Shown: positions 37,655-46,872, counted from the stretch's first letter. The stretch: 64,000 nt of DNA from Actinomyces sp. HMSC035G02 (GCA_001838165.1 KV835898.1:24693-88692); one strand, 5' to 3'. Program-made: numbers and translations. The notes: generated by a model from the sequence alone, not told the origin.

Positions 37655-39274
37655 ATGACCGATTCTTCTTCCACGCCCACGCAAGCACCCGCAGACGACA
37701 CCCCGGAGCAGGTCAAGGTTCGCGCGGCCAAGCGCGCCCGCCTCATGGAGGCCGGCATTCCCGCCTACCCCGTGCGCCTGCCGATCACGACCACCATCAA
37801 GGCGGTGCGCGAGAAGTACGCTCACCTCGAGGCCGGCGAAGAGACCGAGGACTACGTGGGCCTGGCGGGCCGCGTCATCCTCGCGCGCAACGGCGGCAAG
37901 CTCTGCTTCGCGACCCTCATGGACGGTGAGGGCAACAAGATCCAGGTCATGCTCTCCGCCGCCTCCGTGGGCGCCGAGTCCCTGGCCGCCTACAAGAACG
38001 ACGTTGACCTGGGCGATCACCTCTTCGTCCACGGCCGCGTGATCTCCTCGCGCCGCGGCGAGCTGTCGATCTTCGCGACCCCCGCCGAGGTCACGCCCGA
38101 GGCGCAGGCCGCCTACGACGCCGCGCCCACCGCGCTGCCCGCCCCCGACGCCTCCTGGGCCATCGCCTCCAAGGCGCTGCGCCCCCTGCCCAAGACCTGG
38201 ACCACCGAGGACGGCGAAGAGATCACCCTGTCCGAGGACCAGCGCATCCGCCGTCGCGAGCTCGACCTGATCACGCGCCCCGCCGCGCGTGACATGGTCC
38301 GCATCCGCGCGGCCGTCAACCGCTCGATCCGCGAGAACTTCTTCCGCCGCGACTACATCGAGCTCGAGACGCCGATGCTGCAGATGATCCACGGTGGCGC
38401 GGCTGCCCGCCCCTTCACGACGCACATGAACGCGCTCGACACCGATCTCTACCTGCGCATCGCGACGGAGATCTACCTCAAGCGCGCGGTTGTCGGCGGC
38501 GTGGATCGCGTCTTCGAGATGAACCGCAACTTCCGCAACGAGGGCATGGACTCCTCGCACAGCCCCGAGTTCACGTCCCTGGAGGCCTACGAGGCCTACT
38601 CGGACTACAACGGCATGGCTGAGCTGACCCGCGACCTCATCCAGCAGGCCGCGCGCGACGCCTTCGACCTGTCCGAGGGCGAGGAAATCGTGCGTCTGGC
38701 CGACGGCACCGAGTATGACCTGTCGGGCGAGTGGGATCGCATCGACCTGTACGGCTCCACCTCCGAGGCTCTGGGCGAGGAGATCACTGTGGAGACGCCG
38801 CGCGAGACCCTCGTCAAGTACGCCGAGCGCGTCGGCCTTGAGGTCGACGACTACGCCGTCGCTGGCAAGATCGTCGAGGATATCTTCGAGGAGCTCGTCG
38901 CCTCCAAGCTGTGGGCGCCGACCTTCGTCTACGACTTCCCGGAGGACACCTCTCCGCTGACCCGCTACCACCGCTCGCGCCCCGGCCTCACCGAAAAGTG
39001 GGACCTGTACGTGCGCGGCTTCGAGACGGGCACCGCCTACTCCGAGCTGGCCGACCCGGTCGTCCAGCGCGAGCGCTTCGAGGCGCAGGCCCTCGCGGCG
39101 GCCAACGGCGACCCCGAGGCCATGGTCATGGACGAGGACTTCCTCATCGCCATGGAGCAGGGCTTCCCGCCGTGCGGTGGCATGGGCATGGGCATCGACC
39201 GTCTGCTCATGGTCCTCACGGGCCAGGGCATCCGCGAGACGATTCCGTTCCCGCTGGTCAAGCGCCTGGGCTGA
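37655..39274 (+). CDS. lysS: Lysyl-tRNA synthetase, class II
   Basis: The 539-residue enzyme has an N-terminal OB-fold anticodon-binding domain (about 60-170) and a class II catalytic domain. Motif 2 is FRNEGMDSSHSPEFTSLEAY, and motif 3 is GMGMGIDRLLMVLTG near the C terminus. EMNRNFRNEG and the lysine-binding region GTAYSELADP are present. ATG at 37655 has no strong Shine-Dalgarno; an upstream -10-like TACGATAG just before it could indicate a leaderless transcript. A terminator built on the ACGAGGCCAGGGCC motif variant follows. Confidence 0.95.
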   Translation: MTDSSSTPTQAPADDTPEQVKVRAAKRARLMEAGIPAYPVRLPITTTIKAVREKYAHLEAGEETEDYVGLAGRVILARNGGKLCFATLMDGEGNKIQVMLSAASVGAESLAAYKNDVDLGDHLFVHGRVISSRRGELSIFATPAEVTPEAQAAYDAAPTALPAPDASWAIASKALRPLPKTWTTEDGEEITLSEDQRIRRRELDLITRPAARDMVRIRAAVNRSIRENFFRRDYIELETPMLQMIHGGAAARPFTTHMNALDTDLYLRIATEIYLKRAVVGGVDRVFEMNRNFRNEGMDSSHSPEFTSLEAYEAYSDYNGMAELTRDLIQQAARDAFDLSEGEEIVRLADGTEYDLSGEWDRIDLYGSTSEALGEEITVETPRETLVKYAERVGLEVDDYAVAGKIVEDIFEELVASKLWAPTFVYDFPEDTSPLTRYHRSRPGLTEKWDLYVRGFETGTAYSELADPVVQRERFEAQALAAANGDPEAMVMDEDFLIAMEQGFPPCGGMGMGIDRLLMVLTGQGIRETIPFPLVKRLG

Positions 39275-39290
39275 TCTGAGCCGAGTAAAG

Positions 39291-39329
39291 GGCCCTGGCC
39301 TCGTTCCCATCATGGACGAGGCCAGGGCC
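39291..39329. terminator. Terminator between lysS and the SorC regulator
   Basis: GGCCCTGGCCTCGT (39291-39304) and ACGAGGCCAGGGCC (39316-39329) form a 14-bp perfect stem. The arms are the recurrent motif with one compensated base change (CCGGG to CCAGG), so the change occurs in both arms. It serves two convergent genes. Confidence 0.82.
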
Positions 39330-39356
39330 ATTTCTCGTGCGTGGGCGCCCCCTCGT

Positions 39357-40337
39357 TCAGACGTAGGAGCGTCGGGACGACATGCGCGTGTGAACGAGGT
39401 CGAGGAGCTCGTGCGCGGCCCCGTCGTCGAGAACGAGGTCGGTGGCGACCCCCGCGCGCAGCGCCCCGAGGAGTGGCAGCGCCTTCGAGGCGCCGGAGAC
39501 GACGCAGAGGCGGCGCGGGATCTTCTTCAGCGTGGCCGGGATCGGGCCCGAGGCGCGCTCGTTGAGGTGCATGTTTGTGGAGCCGTCCTCGCGGATGAGG
39601 ACGGTGCACACGTCGCCGACGACCCCGTCGTTCTGGGCCGCCGCAATCTCGTTGGGGTCGAGGAAACCCCCCGAGTAGACGTGGGAGGGGAGGCGGGCCG
39701 ACATGGAGCCGACGCCGAAGAGGGCGACGTCCGCGCTGTCGATCGTGTTGAGGACCGACTGGACGGAGCGTTCGCGCCAGAGTGCCTCTTTGGTGTCCGC
39801 GTAGTCGAAGAATGCGGGCACGGGGAAGTTGACGATGCGCCCGCCGATGGCCTTCGCAGCGCGAGCGATGATGGCCTCGGCGTAGGGCATACCCGATTCA
39901 GTGGCGGTGGCCGCTCCGTTGAGCTGGACGACGGTGGAACCCGCAAAAGATACGTGGGGCATGGCACGCGTCACTTCCGCGGTGGTATTTCCCCAGGCGA
40001 TGCCGAGGGTGACGCCGGGGAAGAGCATGTCGATGAGGTGTTCGGCGGCGACGAGTGCAACGTTGTGCAGGCGGTTGACCTCGGTGTGGACGTCGTGGAC
40101 GGGAACGACAGAAACCTGGACGCCGAATAGGTCGGCAATTTGTCCCGCGAGGGTGCCTTTGAGGCCGGGGGAGGCGGACACCGAGATGCGCACCAGGCCG
40201 ACTTCCCGCGCGTGGGCGAGAAGTCGCGAGACCGAGGAGCGTGATATCTGCAGGTGGCGGGCGATTGTCTCCATCGTCTGCCCCTGGAGGTAGTACATCG
40301 AGGCGGCCTCATGCGCCTGTTCGTCACGTATTGTCAC
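39357..40337 (-). CDS. SorC/DeoR-family sugar-responsive transcriptional regulator
   Basis: The protein of about 326 residues has an N-terminal HTH (RDEQAHEAASMYYLQGQTMETIARHLQISRSSVSRLL, given here only by its limits near residues 3-40). A SorC sugar-phosphate-binding domain follows, with GVTLGIAWGNT, LNGAATA and IFGVGSM-like DVALFGVGSM segments. I take GTG 40337 because it gives the standard RDEQ start; GTG 40358 is also in frame. It is divergent from glpF-glpK. A TGCAC-N4-GTGCA site just upstream of its start and a second near the glpF promoter suggest that it represses both itself and glpFK. Confidence 0.88.
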   Translation of the reverse strand: MTIRDEQAHEAASMYYLQGQTMETIARHLQISRSSVSRLLAHAREVGLVRISVSASPGLKGTLAGQIADLFGVQVSVVPVHDVHTEVNRLHNVALVAAEHLIDMLFPGVTLGIAWGNTTAEVTRAMPHVSFAGSTVVQLNGAATATESGMPYAEAIIARAAKAIGGRIVNFPVPAFFDYADTKEALWRERSVQSVLNTIDSADVALFGVGSMSARLPSHVYSGGFLDPNEIAAAQNDGVVGDVCTVLIREDGSTNMHLNERASGPIPATLKKIPRRLCVVSGASKALPLLGALRAGVATDLVLDDGAAHELLDLVHTRMSSRRSYV

Positions 40338-40353
40338 GTTTTCTAGTGTGCCA

Positions 40354-40367
40354 TGCACAAGCGTGCA
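40354..40367. promoter_or_regulatory. Candidate SorC operator 1 (TGCAC-N4-GTGCA)
   Basis: TGCACAAGCGTGCA is a palindrome with a 4-nt centre, 17-30 nt upstream of the preferred regulator start. The same pattern recurs at 40451. Confidence 0.6.
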
Positions 40368-40450
40368 GATGTGTGACTTTGGAGATTAAGGAGTCTGGAG
40401 GGTTGGCATGCGGAAAGCGTGTCATATGGTCAGGGTCACATGTGGAGTGC

Positions 40451-40464
40451 TGCACGGATGTGCA
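40451..40464. promoter_or_regulatory. Candidate SorC operator 2 (TGCAC-N4-GTGCA)
   Basis: TGCACGGATGTGCA repeats the arms and spacing of the site at 40354, 97 bp away, about nine helical turns. A further half site GTGCA lies at about 40491. Looping between the two sites is plausible. Confidence 0.6.
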
Positions 40465-40612
40465 CTCAGTTTGGGCTAACGTGCAACAAGTGACATACTG
40501 TGATGTGACCCGCGAAGCTTATCCGAGCGGATATTGTTCGACGGTACACAGTTGGCGGTGAAAGAACACCGGTGACCCGGCGCGAAGACGCGTCGGAGAA
40601 AGATAGGGAAAC

Positions 40613-41398
40613 ATGCTCACAACACTGCTCCCGGCAGCCGCCGATGCGGCTGTCCCTACCACGGGCCAGCTTTTCTGGTCTGAGTTCCTCGGCACGGCCG
40701 TGCTGCTGCTCCTCGGTGGCGGCGTCGTCGCCACGAACCTGCTGCCCAAGTCCAAGGGCAAGGGTGGCGGCTGGCTGGTCATCAACTGGGGATGGGGCCT
40801 CGCGGTCTTCGCCGGCGTCTACGTCGCGTTCCGCTCCGGCGGTCACCTGAACCCCGCCGTGACGATCGCCAAGGCTGTCGGCCACGCCTTCGACTCCTCT
40901 GTTGAGCTCGCCCCCGGCGTCGCGGTCAACGCGACCAACATCCTCGTCTACATCGTTGCTCAGTTCCTCGGTGCCTTCGTCGGCGCCGTTCTGTGCTGGC
41001 TGACCTTCAAGAAGCACTTCGACGAGGACTGCGACCCCGCCCTCAAGCTCGGCGTCTTCTCCACCGGCCCCGAGATCCGCTCCTACGGTTGGAACTGCCT
41101 CACTGAGGCCATCGGCACTGCCGTGCTCGTCCTGTGGGTCTTCGTATCCGGTCACACCGAGACTGCGGTCGGTCCGCTCGGCGTCGCGCTCATCATCGTC
41201 GTCATCGGTAACTCGCTCGGTGGCCCCACCGGATACGCCATCAACCCGGCCCGTGACCTCGCCCCCCGTATCGCCCACGCGATCCTGCCAATCAAGGGCA
41301 AGGGCGGCTCCGACTGGGGCTACTCCTGGGTCCCCGTCGTCGGCCCGATCGTCGGCGCCATCGTCGGCACCGTTCTCTACTTCCTCACCCTCGCCTGA
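40613..41398 (+). CDS. glpF: Glycerol facilitator (aquaglyceroporin, MIP family)
   Basis: The 261-residue channel has six membrane helices and the two half-helix motifs HLNPAVT (Asn80) and INPARD (Asn211). The Asp after the second NPAR, and GYAINPARDLAPR in general, mark the glycerol-conducting GlpF subgroup. It stands upstream of glpK with a hairpin between them and is divergent from the SorC regulator. Confidence 0.94.
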   Translation: MLTTLLPAAADAAVPTTGQLFWSEFLGTAVLLLLGGGVVATNLLPKSKGKGGGWLVINWGWGLAVFAGVYVAFRSGGHLNPAVTIAKAVGHAFDSSVELAPGVAVNATNILVYIVAQFLGAFVGAVLCWLTFKKHFDEDCDPALKLGVFSTGPEIRSYGWNCLTEAIGTAVLVLWVFVSGHTETAVGPLGVALIIVVIGNSLGGPTGYAINPARDLAPRIAHAILPIKGKGGSDWGYSWVPVVGPIVGAIVGTVLYFLTLA

Positions 41399-41407
41399 GA
41401 GTGAGTG

Positions 41408-41438
41408 CGCGGGCGAGGCCACCGCGGCCTCGCCCGCG
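41408..41438 (+). terminator. Intercistronic hairpin between glpF and glpK
   Basis: CGCGGGCGAGGCC (41408-41420) pairs perfectly with GGCCTCGCCCGCG (41426-41438). There is no T-run. It may lower read-through into glpK or set mRNA stability. Confidence 0.6.
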
Positions 41439-41550
41439 TCATACCCCGCCGCCGGGGTGACATTTTGTGGGACTGCGAAGTCCCGCCCGCCGCGCAGGTG
41501 GATCGACGCGGCACACACAACGACGTGATAACGCCTCCGAAAGGACACTC

Positions 41551-43071
41551 ATGACCACCGAAAAGTTCGTTCTCGCCATCGATCAGGGCACCACCTCGAC
41601 CCGTGCGATCATCTTCAACCACTCCGGCGAGATCGTCTCCGTCGGACAGAAGGAATTCACCCAGATCTTCCCGAACCCGGGCTGGGTGGAGCACAACCCC
41701 ATCGAAATCTGGGAGACCACTCGCACCGTCGTCGCCGAGGCTCTGCAGAAGGCGGAGATCAACCGCCACAACCTCGCCGCCGTCGGCATCACCAACCAGC
41801 GTGAGACCACCGTCGTGTGGGACAAGAACACCGGCGAGCCCGTCTACAACGCGATCGTCTGGCAGGACATGCGTACCTCCGACATCGTCAAGGAACTCGA
41901 GGGCGACGAGGGCCCGGACCGCTTCCGTCAGATCTGTGGCCTCGGTCTGTCCCCCTACTTCTCCGGCTCCAAGATCAAGTGGATCCTCGACAACGTCGAG
42001 GGCGCTCGTGAGCGCGCCGAGGCCGGCGACCTGCTCTTCGGCAACACCGACTGCTGGGTCCTGTGGAACCTGACGGGTGGCATCAACGGCGGTGTGCACT
42101 GCACCGACGTCACCAACGCCTCGCGCACCATGCTCATGGACATCCGCACGCTGCAGTGGCGTGAGGACGTCTGCGAGATCTTCGGCATCCCGATGTCGAT
42201 GCTCCCCGAGATCAAGTCCTCCTCCGAGATCTACGGCTACGGCCGCAAGAACGGTCTGCTCATCGACACCCCGATCGCCGGCATCCTCGGCGATCAGCAG
42301 GCGGCCACCTTCGGCCAGGCCTGCTTCGAGAAGGGCATGGCGAAGAACACCTACGGCACCGGCTGCTTCATGCTCATGAACACGGGCACCGAGCCCGTCT
42401 TCTCCGACAACGGCCTGCTCACCACGGTGGCCTACAAGATCGGCGACCAGCCGGCCGTCTACGCCCTCGAGGGTTCGATCGCCGTCGCCGGTTCGCTGGT
42501 CCAGTGGCTGCGCGACAACCTGGGCATGATCGTCAAGTCCTCGGACATCGGCGATCTGGCCAGGACGGTCGAGGACAACGGCGGCGTCTACTTCGTCCCC
42601 GCCTTCTCCGGCCTGTTCGCCCCCTACTGGCGTTCGGATGCTCGCGGCGCGATCGTGGGCCTGACCCGCTACGTCAACAAGGGCCACATCGCCCGCGCCG
42701 TCGAGGAGTCGACCGCGTTCCAGAGCGCCGAGGTTCTCGACGCGATGAACGCAGACTCCGGCGTGCCGCTCAAGGAACTCAAGGTTGACGGCGGCATGAC
42801 GCACGACGACCTGGTCATGCAGTTCCAGGCCGACCTGTGCGGCGTCGACGTCGTTCGCCCGAAGGTCATCGAGACGACCGCCCTGGGTGCCGCATACGCC
42901 GCCGGCATGGCGGTGGGCTACTGGTCGGGCACCGAGGACGTTGTGGCCAACTGGCAGGAAGGCAAGCGCTGGACGCCGTCCATGGAGCCGGCCGAGCGCG
43001 ACCGCACGTACCGCCTGTGGAAGAAGGCCGTCACGCGTACGCTCGACTGGGTTGACGACGACGTGAAGTGA
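41551..43071 (+). CDS. glpK: Glycerol kinase
   Basis: The 506-residue FGGY kinase makes sn-glycerol 3-phosphate. The N-terminal phosphate motif is [12 protein letters not shown], and the ATP region contains [13 protein letters not shown] and [11 protein letters not shown]. The glycerol-contacting WQDMRT is intact, and the C-terminal FGGY signature appears as [19 protein letters not shown]. There is no HPr-type regulatory histidine assignment I can make with confidence. AAAGGA precedes the ATG. With glpF it forms a glycerol uptake and activation pair. Confidence 0.96.
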   Translation: MTTEKFVLAIDQGTTSTRAIIFNHSGEIVSVGQKEFTQIFPNPGWVEHNPIEIWETTRTVVAEALQKAEINRHNLAAVGITNQRETTVVWDKNTGEPVYNAIVWQDMRTSDIVKELEGDEGPDRFRQICGLGLSPYFSGSKIKWILDNVEGARERAEAGDLLFGNTDCWVLWNLTGGINGGVHCTDVTNASRTMLMDIRTLQWREDVCEIFGIPMSMLPEIKSSSEIYGYGRKNGLLIDTPIAGILGDQQAATFGQACFEKGMAKNTYGTGCFMLMNTGTEPVFSDNGLLTTVAYKIGDQPAVYALEGSIAVAGSLVQWLRDNLGMIVKSSDIGDLARTVEDNGGVYFVPAFSGLFAPYWRSDARGAIVGLTRYVNKGHIARAVEESTAFQSAEVLDAMNADSGVPLKELKVDGGMTHDDLVMQFQADLCGVDVVRPKVIETTALGAAYAAGMAVGYWSGTEDVVANWQEGKRWTPSMEPAERDRTYRLWKKAVTRTLDWVDDDVK

Positions 43072-43090
43072 TTGTCATCCCTTGATATTG

Positions 43091-43128
43091 ACGAGGCCGG
43101 GGCTGCGTGAAGCGGTCCCGGCCTCGCC
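43091..43128 (+). terminator. Terminator after glpK using the recurrent motif
   Basis: ACGAGGCCGGGGC starting at 43091 pairs with TCCCGGCCTCG ending at 43127. The convergent oxidoreductase gene ends at 43147, so it may serve both strands. Confidence 0.75.
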
Positions 43129-43146
43129 GCGCGTGGGAGCGGCGCG

Positions 43147-45426
43147 TTAGAACGTCTCGTAGGAGACGCGTGCGCCGCCGGCCTGGATGATGCGCGAAAT
43201 GTCGCGTACTATGTGGGCGGAGCCGCACACGTAGTACGTGGCCTGGGGATCGATGCCCTCGGCGTTCAGGTAGTCGGTGATACGCCCGTGAAACGTGCCG
43301 GGCACCGCCTCGCGGCTGACGCATCGAATGAGCCGGGGCAGCGGTGTTCCCGCTCGGCCTGTCAGGTCGTCGTCCGTCCGTGAGCATCCGACGATGAGTA
43401 TGTCGTCGTCGCGCCTGCCAGCCTCGAACGCTGCGAGGAATGGGGCGATGCCCGTCCCTGTTGCGATGAAAATGCGCCGGTGCGGTGCCTCGGCGTCGGT
43501 CGTGCCCCGGTCTGGCGTGACGAGCCAGTGGCCGTAGGGCAGCTCGAGGTCGACGTCGTCGCCGGGTGCGATGGTGCTCGCCCAGGAGGCGCCCATGCCC
43601 TTCGTGCGCACGTCAACGAGGAGCCTGACGGTGCGCCCAGGGGCTGATGCGAGCGAGTACGGTCGCCATTCGAATGGCGCGACCCGAACGAGCGCGTACT
43701 GTCCTGCCTCCCACGTTGCGCATTCCGGTAGCTCGAGTGTGATGTCGCGGGTGGTGGGGCTCATCCAACGAGCGCGTTGTACTGTCGCCCGATGGCGCCT
43801 CGCCCCGGCGGTGCGTTCGGATGTCATGTCGTGGGAGGAAACGGCGTGATCCTGGGTGGGGACCTGATCGCGCAGTGCGCGCCTGATGCGGGGGTATCCC
43901 GCGGGCCCGAGTACCTTGCAGGCCGTGGACATGCCGGCCAGGGCGGCGCCCACGATGCCGGGCATTCCCGCGTCCTGTCCGGTCAGGTAGAGGCCGTCGA
44001 TGGGGGTCGAGGGAGAGGCGAGGTCGGCAGCGAAGCGCTCGGGTGTCAGGGGCAGTCCGTAGAAGCATCCGCCCTCGTGTGACGTGAAGTGTTCGACGGT
44101 GAGCGGCGTGCCCACCTCGACGTATCGGACGGCGTCTTTCAATCCGGGTATGGCCGTGTCCGCGAGGTCAATGAGTCCGCGTGCCATCGCCGACGTCAGG
44201 CGTTCGTAGTCCTCCCCGCGCATCCCCGGCCTCGTTCCCGACCATCGGTCGAAGGCCTGTGGCTGGGCGAAGGACGCGATCTCCACTGTTGCGTGGCGGT
44301 CTCCGGCTTTGATTCCCGGGAACGAGATGAAGGCTGATTGAGGGCGTCCCTGGCACAGGTCCTCGGTCATCTGCTCCAGGTCGTCGGGTCCCTGGGATGT
44401 ATTCACCCAGACGTTCGACCCGTCCACGCCGGCGGGGTAGTGGTCGAGCGTGAGGTAGACGGTCACCGCGGAGCCTCCCTGCCCGAGGCGGGCGACGTGT
44501 TCGCGGACGCGTGCAGTGAGCGCGCCGACCGGACCGGTCGTTGGTAGTAGCCGGGTGTACGTTTCGCGTGCGCCGACGCCGGAAATCACGATGGGAGCCC
44601 GCTCCTCGTAGGAGACGGGCGCGGACCTGCGATCAGTGACGCGAACGCCCACTGCTCGCCCGTTGTCGATGAGGATGTCGTCGACGTCCTGGCACAGGCG
44701 AATCTCACCTCCGGTTGCGCGGATCCGTTCCTCGATCATGCGCGCGATCTGCCCGCTTCCCCCACGTGGGAACCATGCGCCGTCCATGTAGTGGTACACG
44801 ATCATCGCGTGGGCGACGAACGCGCTGCGCGTTGGCTCCACCCCGTAGTCGCCCCAATGCGTGGTGAGTAGGGCGCGCAGTGCCGGGTCGCGGAAGCGGC
44901 GCTCCATGTAGTGTTGCGTCAGCTCGAGCGCGTGGCCGGCGAGTGCTCGCTGAGCGAGGCGAACGGCGGGTGCTACCCGCTCGGGAACCATCTCCCGGAC
45001 GTAGCCGAGTGACATGTAGGAATAGGCTCGTTGAACGTCTGCGCGGTAGCGGCGAATCGCTCTTTTCTCATGTGGAAACAAGGAGATGAGAAGTCGCTGG
45101 TATTCCTCGAGACTGGAAGGGATAGTAACGTCGAGGCCGTGGCCGGGCAGCACGAAACGGTCGTAGCCCGACGGCATTCGATTCCATGTGAGCGCGCCGC
45201 CGGTGAGGTAGTCGAAGAGCTGGCGTGGACGAGACCTGGGGTGCATGTCGCCGACGTAGTGCAGCCCGACATCCCAGGAAGCGCCCATCCGACGGAATGA
45301 GTGGGTGAGGCCGCCTGGGGTGCTGTGTTTTTCGAGGACAAGCACGCGCGCTCCCGCGACTCCGGCAAGGAGGCCGGCCGTCGTGAGTGCACCGATGCCC
45401 GAGCCGATAACGATCGCGTCATACAT
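43147..45426 (-). CDS. Fusion of CrtI/retinol-saturase-like FAD oxidoreductase and ferredoxin-reductase-like module
   Basis: In this 759-residue protein, residues 1-520 are a phytoene-desaturase/carotenoid-isomerase-like flavoprotein. It has the FAD motif VIGSGIGALTTAGLLAG, EKHSTPGGLTHSF, and the C-terminal YLTGQDAGMPGIVGAALAG loop that closes over FAD. A basic linker leads to an FNR-type module (about 548-759) with RPYSLAS (flavin), IATGTGIAPFLAAF (NAD(P)H) and a terminal YVCGSAHIVRDI. No 2Fe-2S domain is present. The layout suggests that NAD(P)H reduces the second flavin, which could pass electrons to the first. The substrate is unknown, and no carotenoid genes are adjacent. It is divergent from a TetR gene with shared operators. 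ATG 45426 is preceded by GGGAG. Confidence 0.88.
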   Translation of the reverse strand: MYDAIVIGSGIGALTTAGLLAGVAGARVLVLEKHSTPGGLTHSFRRMGASWDVGLHYVGDMHPRSRPRQLFDYLTGGALTWNRMPSGYDRFVLPGHGLDVTIPSSLEEYQRLLISLFPHEKRAIRRYRADVQRAYSYMSLGYVREMVPERVAPAVRLAQRALAGHALELTQHYMERRFRDPALRALLTTHWGDYGVEPTRSAFVAHAMIVYHYMDGAWFPRGGSGQIARMIEERIRATGGEIRLCQDVDDILIDNGRAVGVRVTDRRSAPVSYEERAPIVISGVGARETYTRLLPTTGPVGALTARVREHVARLGQGGSAVTVYLTLDHYPAGVDGSNVWVNTSQGPDDLEQMTEDLCQGRPQSAFISFPGIKAGDRHATVEIASFAQPQAFDRWSGTRPGMRGEDYERLTSAMARGLIDLADTAIPGLKDAVRYVEVGTPLTVEHFTSHEGGCFYGLPLTPERFAADLASPSTPIDGLYLTGQDAGMPGIVGAALAGMSTACKVLGPAGYPRIRRALRDQVPTQDHAVSSHDMTSERTAGARRHRATVQRARWMSPTTRDITLELPECATWEAGQYALVRVAPFEWRPYSLASAPGRTVRLLVDVRTKGMGASWASTIAPGDDVDLELPYGHWLVTPDRGTTDAEAPHRRIFIATGTGIAPFLAAFEAGRRDDDILIVGCSRTDDDLTGRAGTPLPRLIRCVSREAVPGTFHGRITDYLNAEGIDPQATYYVCGSAHIVRDISRIIQAGGARVSYETF

Positions 45427-45440
45427 GGAAACTCCCAAAA

Positions 45441-45486
45441 CTAGACAGTGTCTATTTATGACAACACGTGTGCTAGACACTGTCAA
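45441..45486. promoter_or_regulatory. TetR operator pair between the oxidoreductase and tetR genes
   Basis: CTAGACAGTGTCTA (45441-45454) and CTAGACACTGTCAA (45473-45486) share TAGACA-[GC]-TGTC with 32-bp spacing, about three helical turns. Both lie between the two divergent starts, so the TetR protein probably controls both genes. Confidence 0.75.
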
Positions 45487-45517
45487 GTTCGGTCGTTGCA
45501 TCGGCTAGACTAGGGGC

Positions 45518-46111
45518 ATGACGCGCTCTACGGCATCCGAGGGACTGCGCGAGGCAATCCTCGCAATTAGTCGTGATCTCCTCAATGAGGGTGGGCCATC
45601 TTCGCTCTCCATGCGCGAAGTTGCTCGTCGTGCGGGCTGCACGCACCAAGCTCCCTACCATCACTTCCGGGGGCGCGAAGGGATCCTCGTGGCGCTTGTC
45701 GAGGAGGGCTACCGCTCCCTCGAACGGGCACTGCGTGAGGCCAGGGAGCGTAGTGATGGGGCGTCGCCGCAGGACGTGACGCGGGCCGCCGGACATGCCT
45801 ACCTGTCGTGCGCGCTGGCAAATCCCGGCGTCTTTCGGATCATGTTCCGATCAGACATGTACGACGCCGACGCGCACCCGGGGCTGAGGCAGGCCAGCCT
45901 GGCTGCGCGCTCCCAGCTACGTTCGTTGGCGCACACCGCCTACGGAACCGACGATCCCCACGCGGAAGTGACCCTGTGGGCATACATTCACGGCCTTGCT
46001 ACCCTCGTCCTTGATGGGCCGCCCGCCCTCGGCAGCGGACAGGACGCGCAGTGCTTCGCTCGCCAGTCCATCGAATCCCCCTTCTTTATCGATGGAGTGA
46101 CGGGAGCATAA
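45518..46111 (+). CDS. TetR-family transcriptional repressor
   Basis: The 197-residue protein has an N-terminal HTH (LSMREVARRAGCTHQAPYHHF, limits about 30-50, recognition helix ending HHF). A C-terminal TetR_C_33-type ligand domain (WHG-like) follows, with GHAYLSCALANPGVFRIMF. It is divergent from the fused oxidoreductase gene and probably represses it until a hydrophobic ligand binds. The ATG at 45518 is the first codon after the operator pair. Confidence 0.9.
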   Translation: MTRSTASEGLREAILAISRDLLNEGGPSSLSMREVARRAGCTHQAPYHHFRGREGILVALVEEGYRSLERALREARERSDGASPQDVTRAAGHAYLSCALANPGVFRIMFRSDMYDADAHPGLRQASLAARSQLRSLAHTAYGTDDPHAEVTLWAYIHGLATLVLDGPPALGSGQDAQCFARQSIESPFFIDGVTGA

Positions 46112-46190
46112 CGGGCTTTGTTGAGATGGGGAGGAATGTCTAGGACCCAAGGCCGCATCGGTCCAAACAATCATCGGTTACTCTGATTCC

Positions 46191-46763
46191 ATGGAAAATC
46201 CTAATAATCAAACGACATACCTCGTCGTAGATGGCGAGAATATTGACGCGACACTGGGCCTTTCTGTCCTTGACCGCCGCCCGAATCCCGAGGAACGCCC
46301 ACGCTGGGATCGTGTCCTCGAGAGCGCGCACGGCCGCTGGGGGCACAAGGCCAAGGGCCTGTTCTTCCTGAACGGTTCCTCCGGCTTCCTCCCGATGGGC
46401 TTCGTGCAGGCGCTTACGGCCATGGATTACTCGGTCATCCCCCTGTCGGGCCCGGCCGACATGAAGGTCGTCGACGTCGGCCTCCAGCGCACGATGGATG
46501 CGATCGCGCAGCTCGGCTCGGGCGACGTCATCCTGGCCAGCCACGACGCGGACTTCCTGCCCCAAATCGAGACCCTCCTCGACCAGGGCCGCCGCGTCGC
46601 GGTCATGTGCTTCAAGGAGTTCCTCTCCTCCCAGCTCCACGAGCTGGAGGAACGAGGCCTCGAGATCATCGACCTCGAATACGACGTGCACGCCTTCCAG
46701 GTGCGCCTGCCCAGGCTCCACATCATCGACATCGACGACTTCGACCCGATGTCCTTCCTGTAA
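46191..46763 (+). CDS. NYN domain (LabA/DUF88-like) protein
   Basis: This 190-residue PIN-like nuclease-fold protein has its acidic residues in place: VVDGENID (residues 12-19), MKVVDVGLQRTMDAI (about 86-100) and ASHDADFLPQI (about 115-125). These are the three metal-binding positions of NYN domains. Family members are thought to act on RNA. It stands alone, convergent with pspA. Confidence 0.87.
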   Translation: MENPNNQTTYLVVDGENIDATLGLSVLDRRPNPEERPRWDRVLESAHGRWGHKAKGLFFLNGSSGFLPMGFVQALTAMDYSVIPLSGPADMKVVDVGLQRTMDAIAQLGSGDVILASHDADFLPQIETLLDQGRRVAVMCFKEFLSSQLHELEERGLEIIDLEYDVHAFQVRLPRLHIIDIDDFDPMSFL

Positions 46764-46812
46764 ACCCTGGCCGCGCGTCCGCGAGCGGGCGCGTTGCCGC
46801 CAAGATGACGAA

Positions 46813-46840
46813 CCGGGCGGCCCCGCGAGGGGCCGCCCGG
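46813..46840. terminator. Bidirectional terminator between the NYN gene and pspA
   Basis: CCGGGCGGCCCC (46813-46824), loop GCGA, GGGGCCGCCCGG (46829-46840) form a 12-bp perfect stem between convergent genes. Confidence 0.85.
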
Positions 46841-46872
46841 CCTGTCTATGCGTGCGGCTGGGCCGCGTTTGT

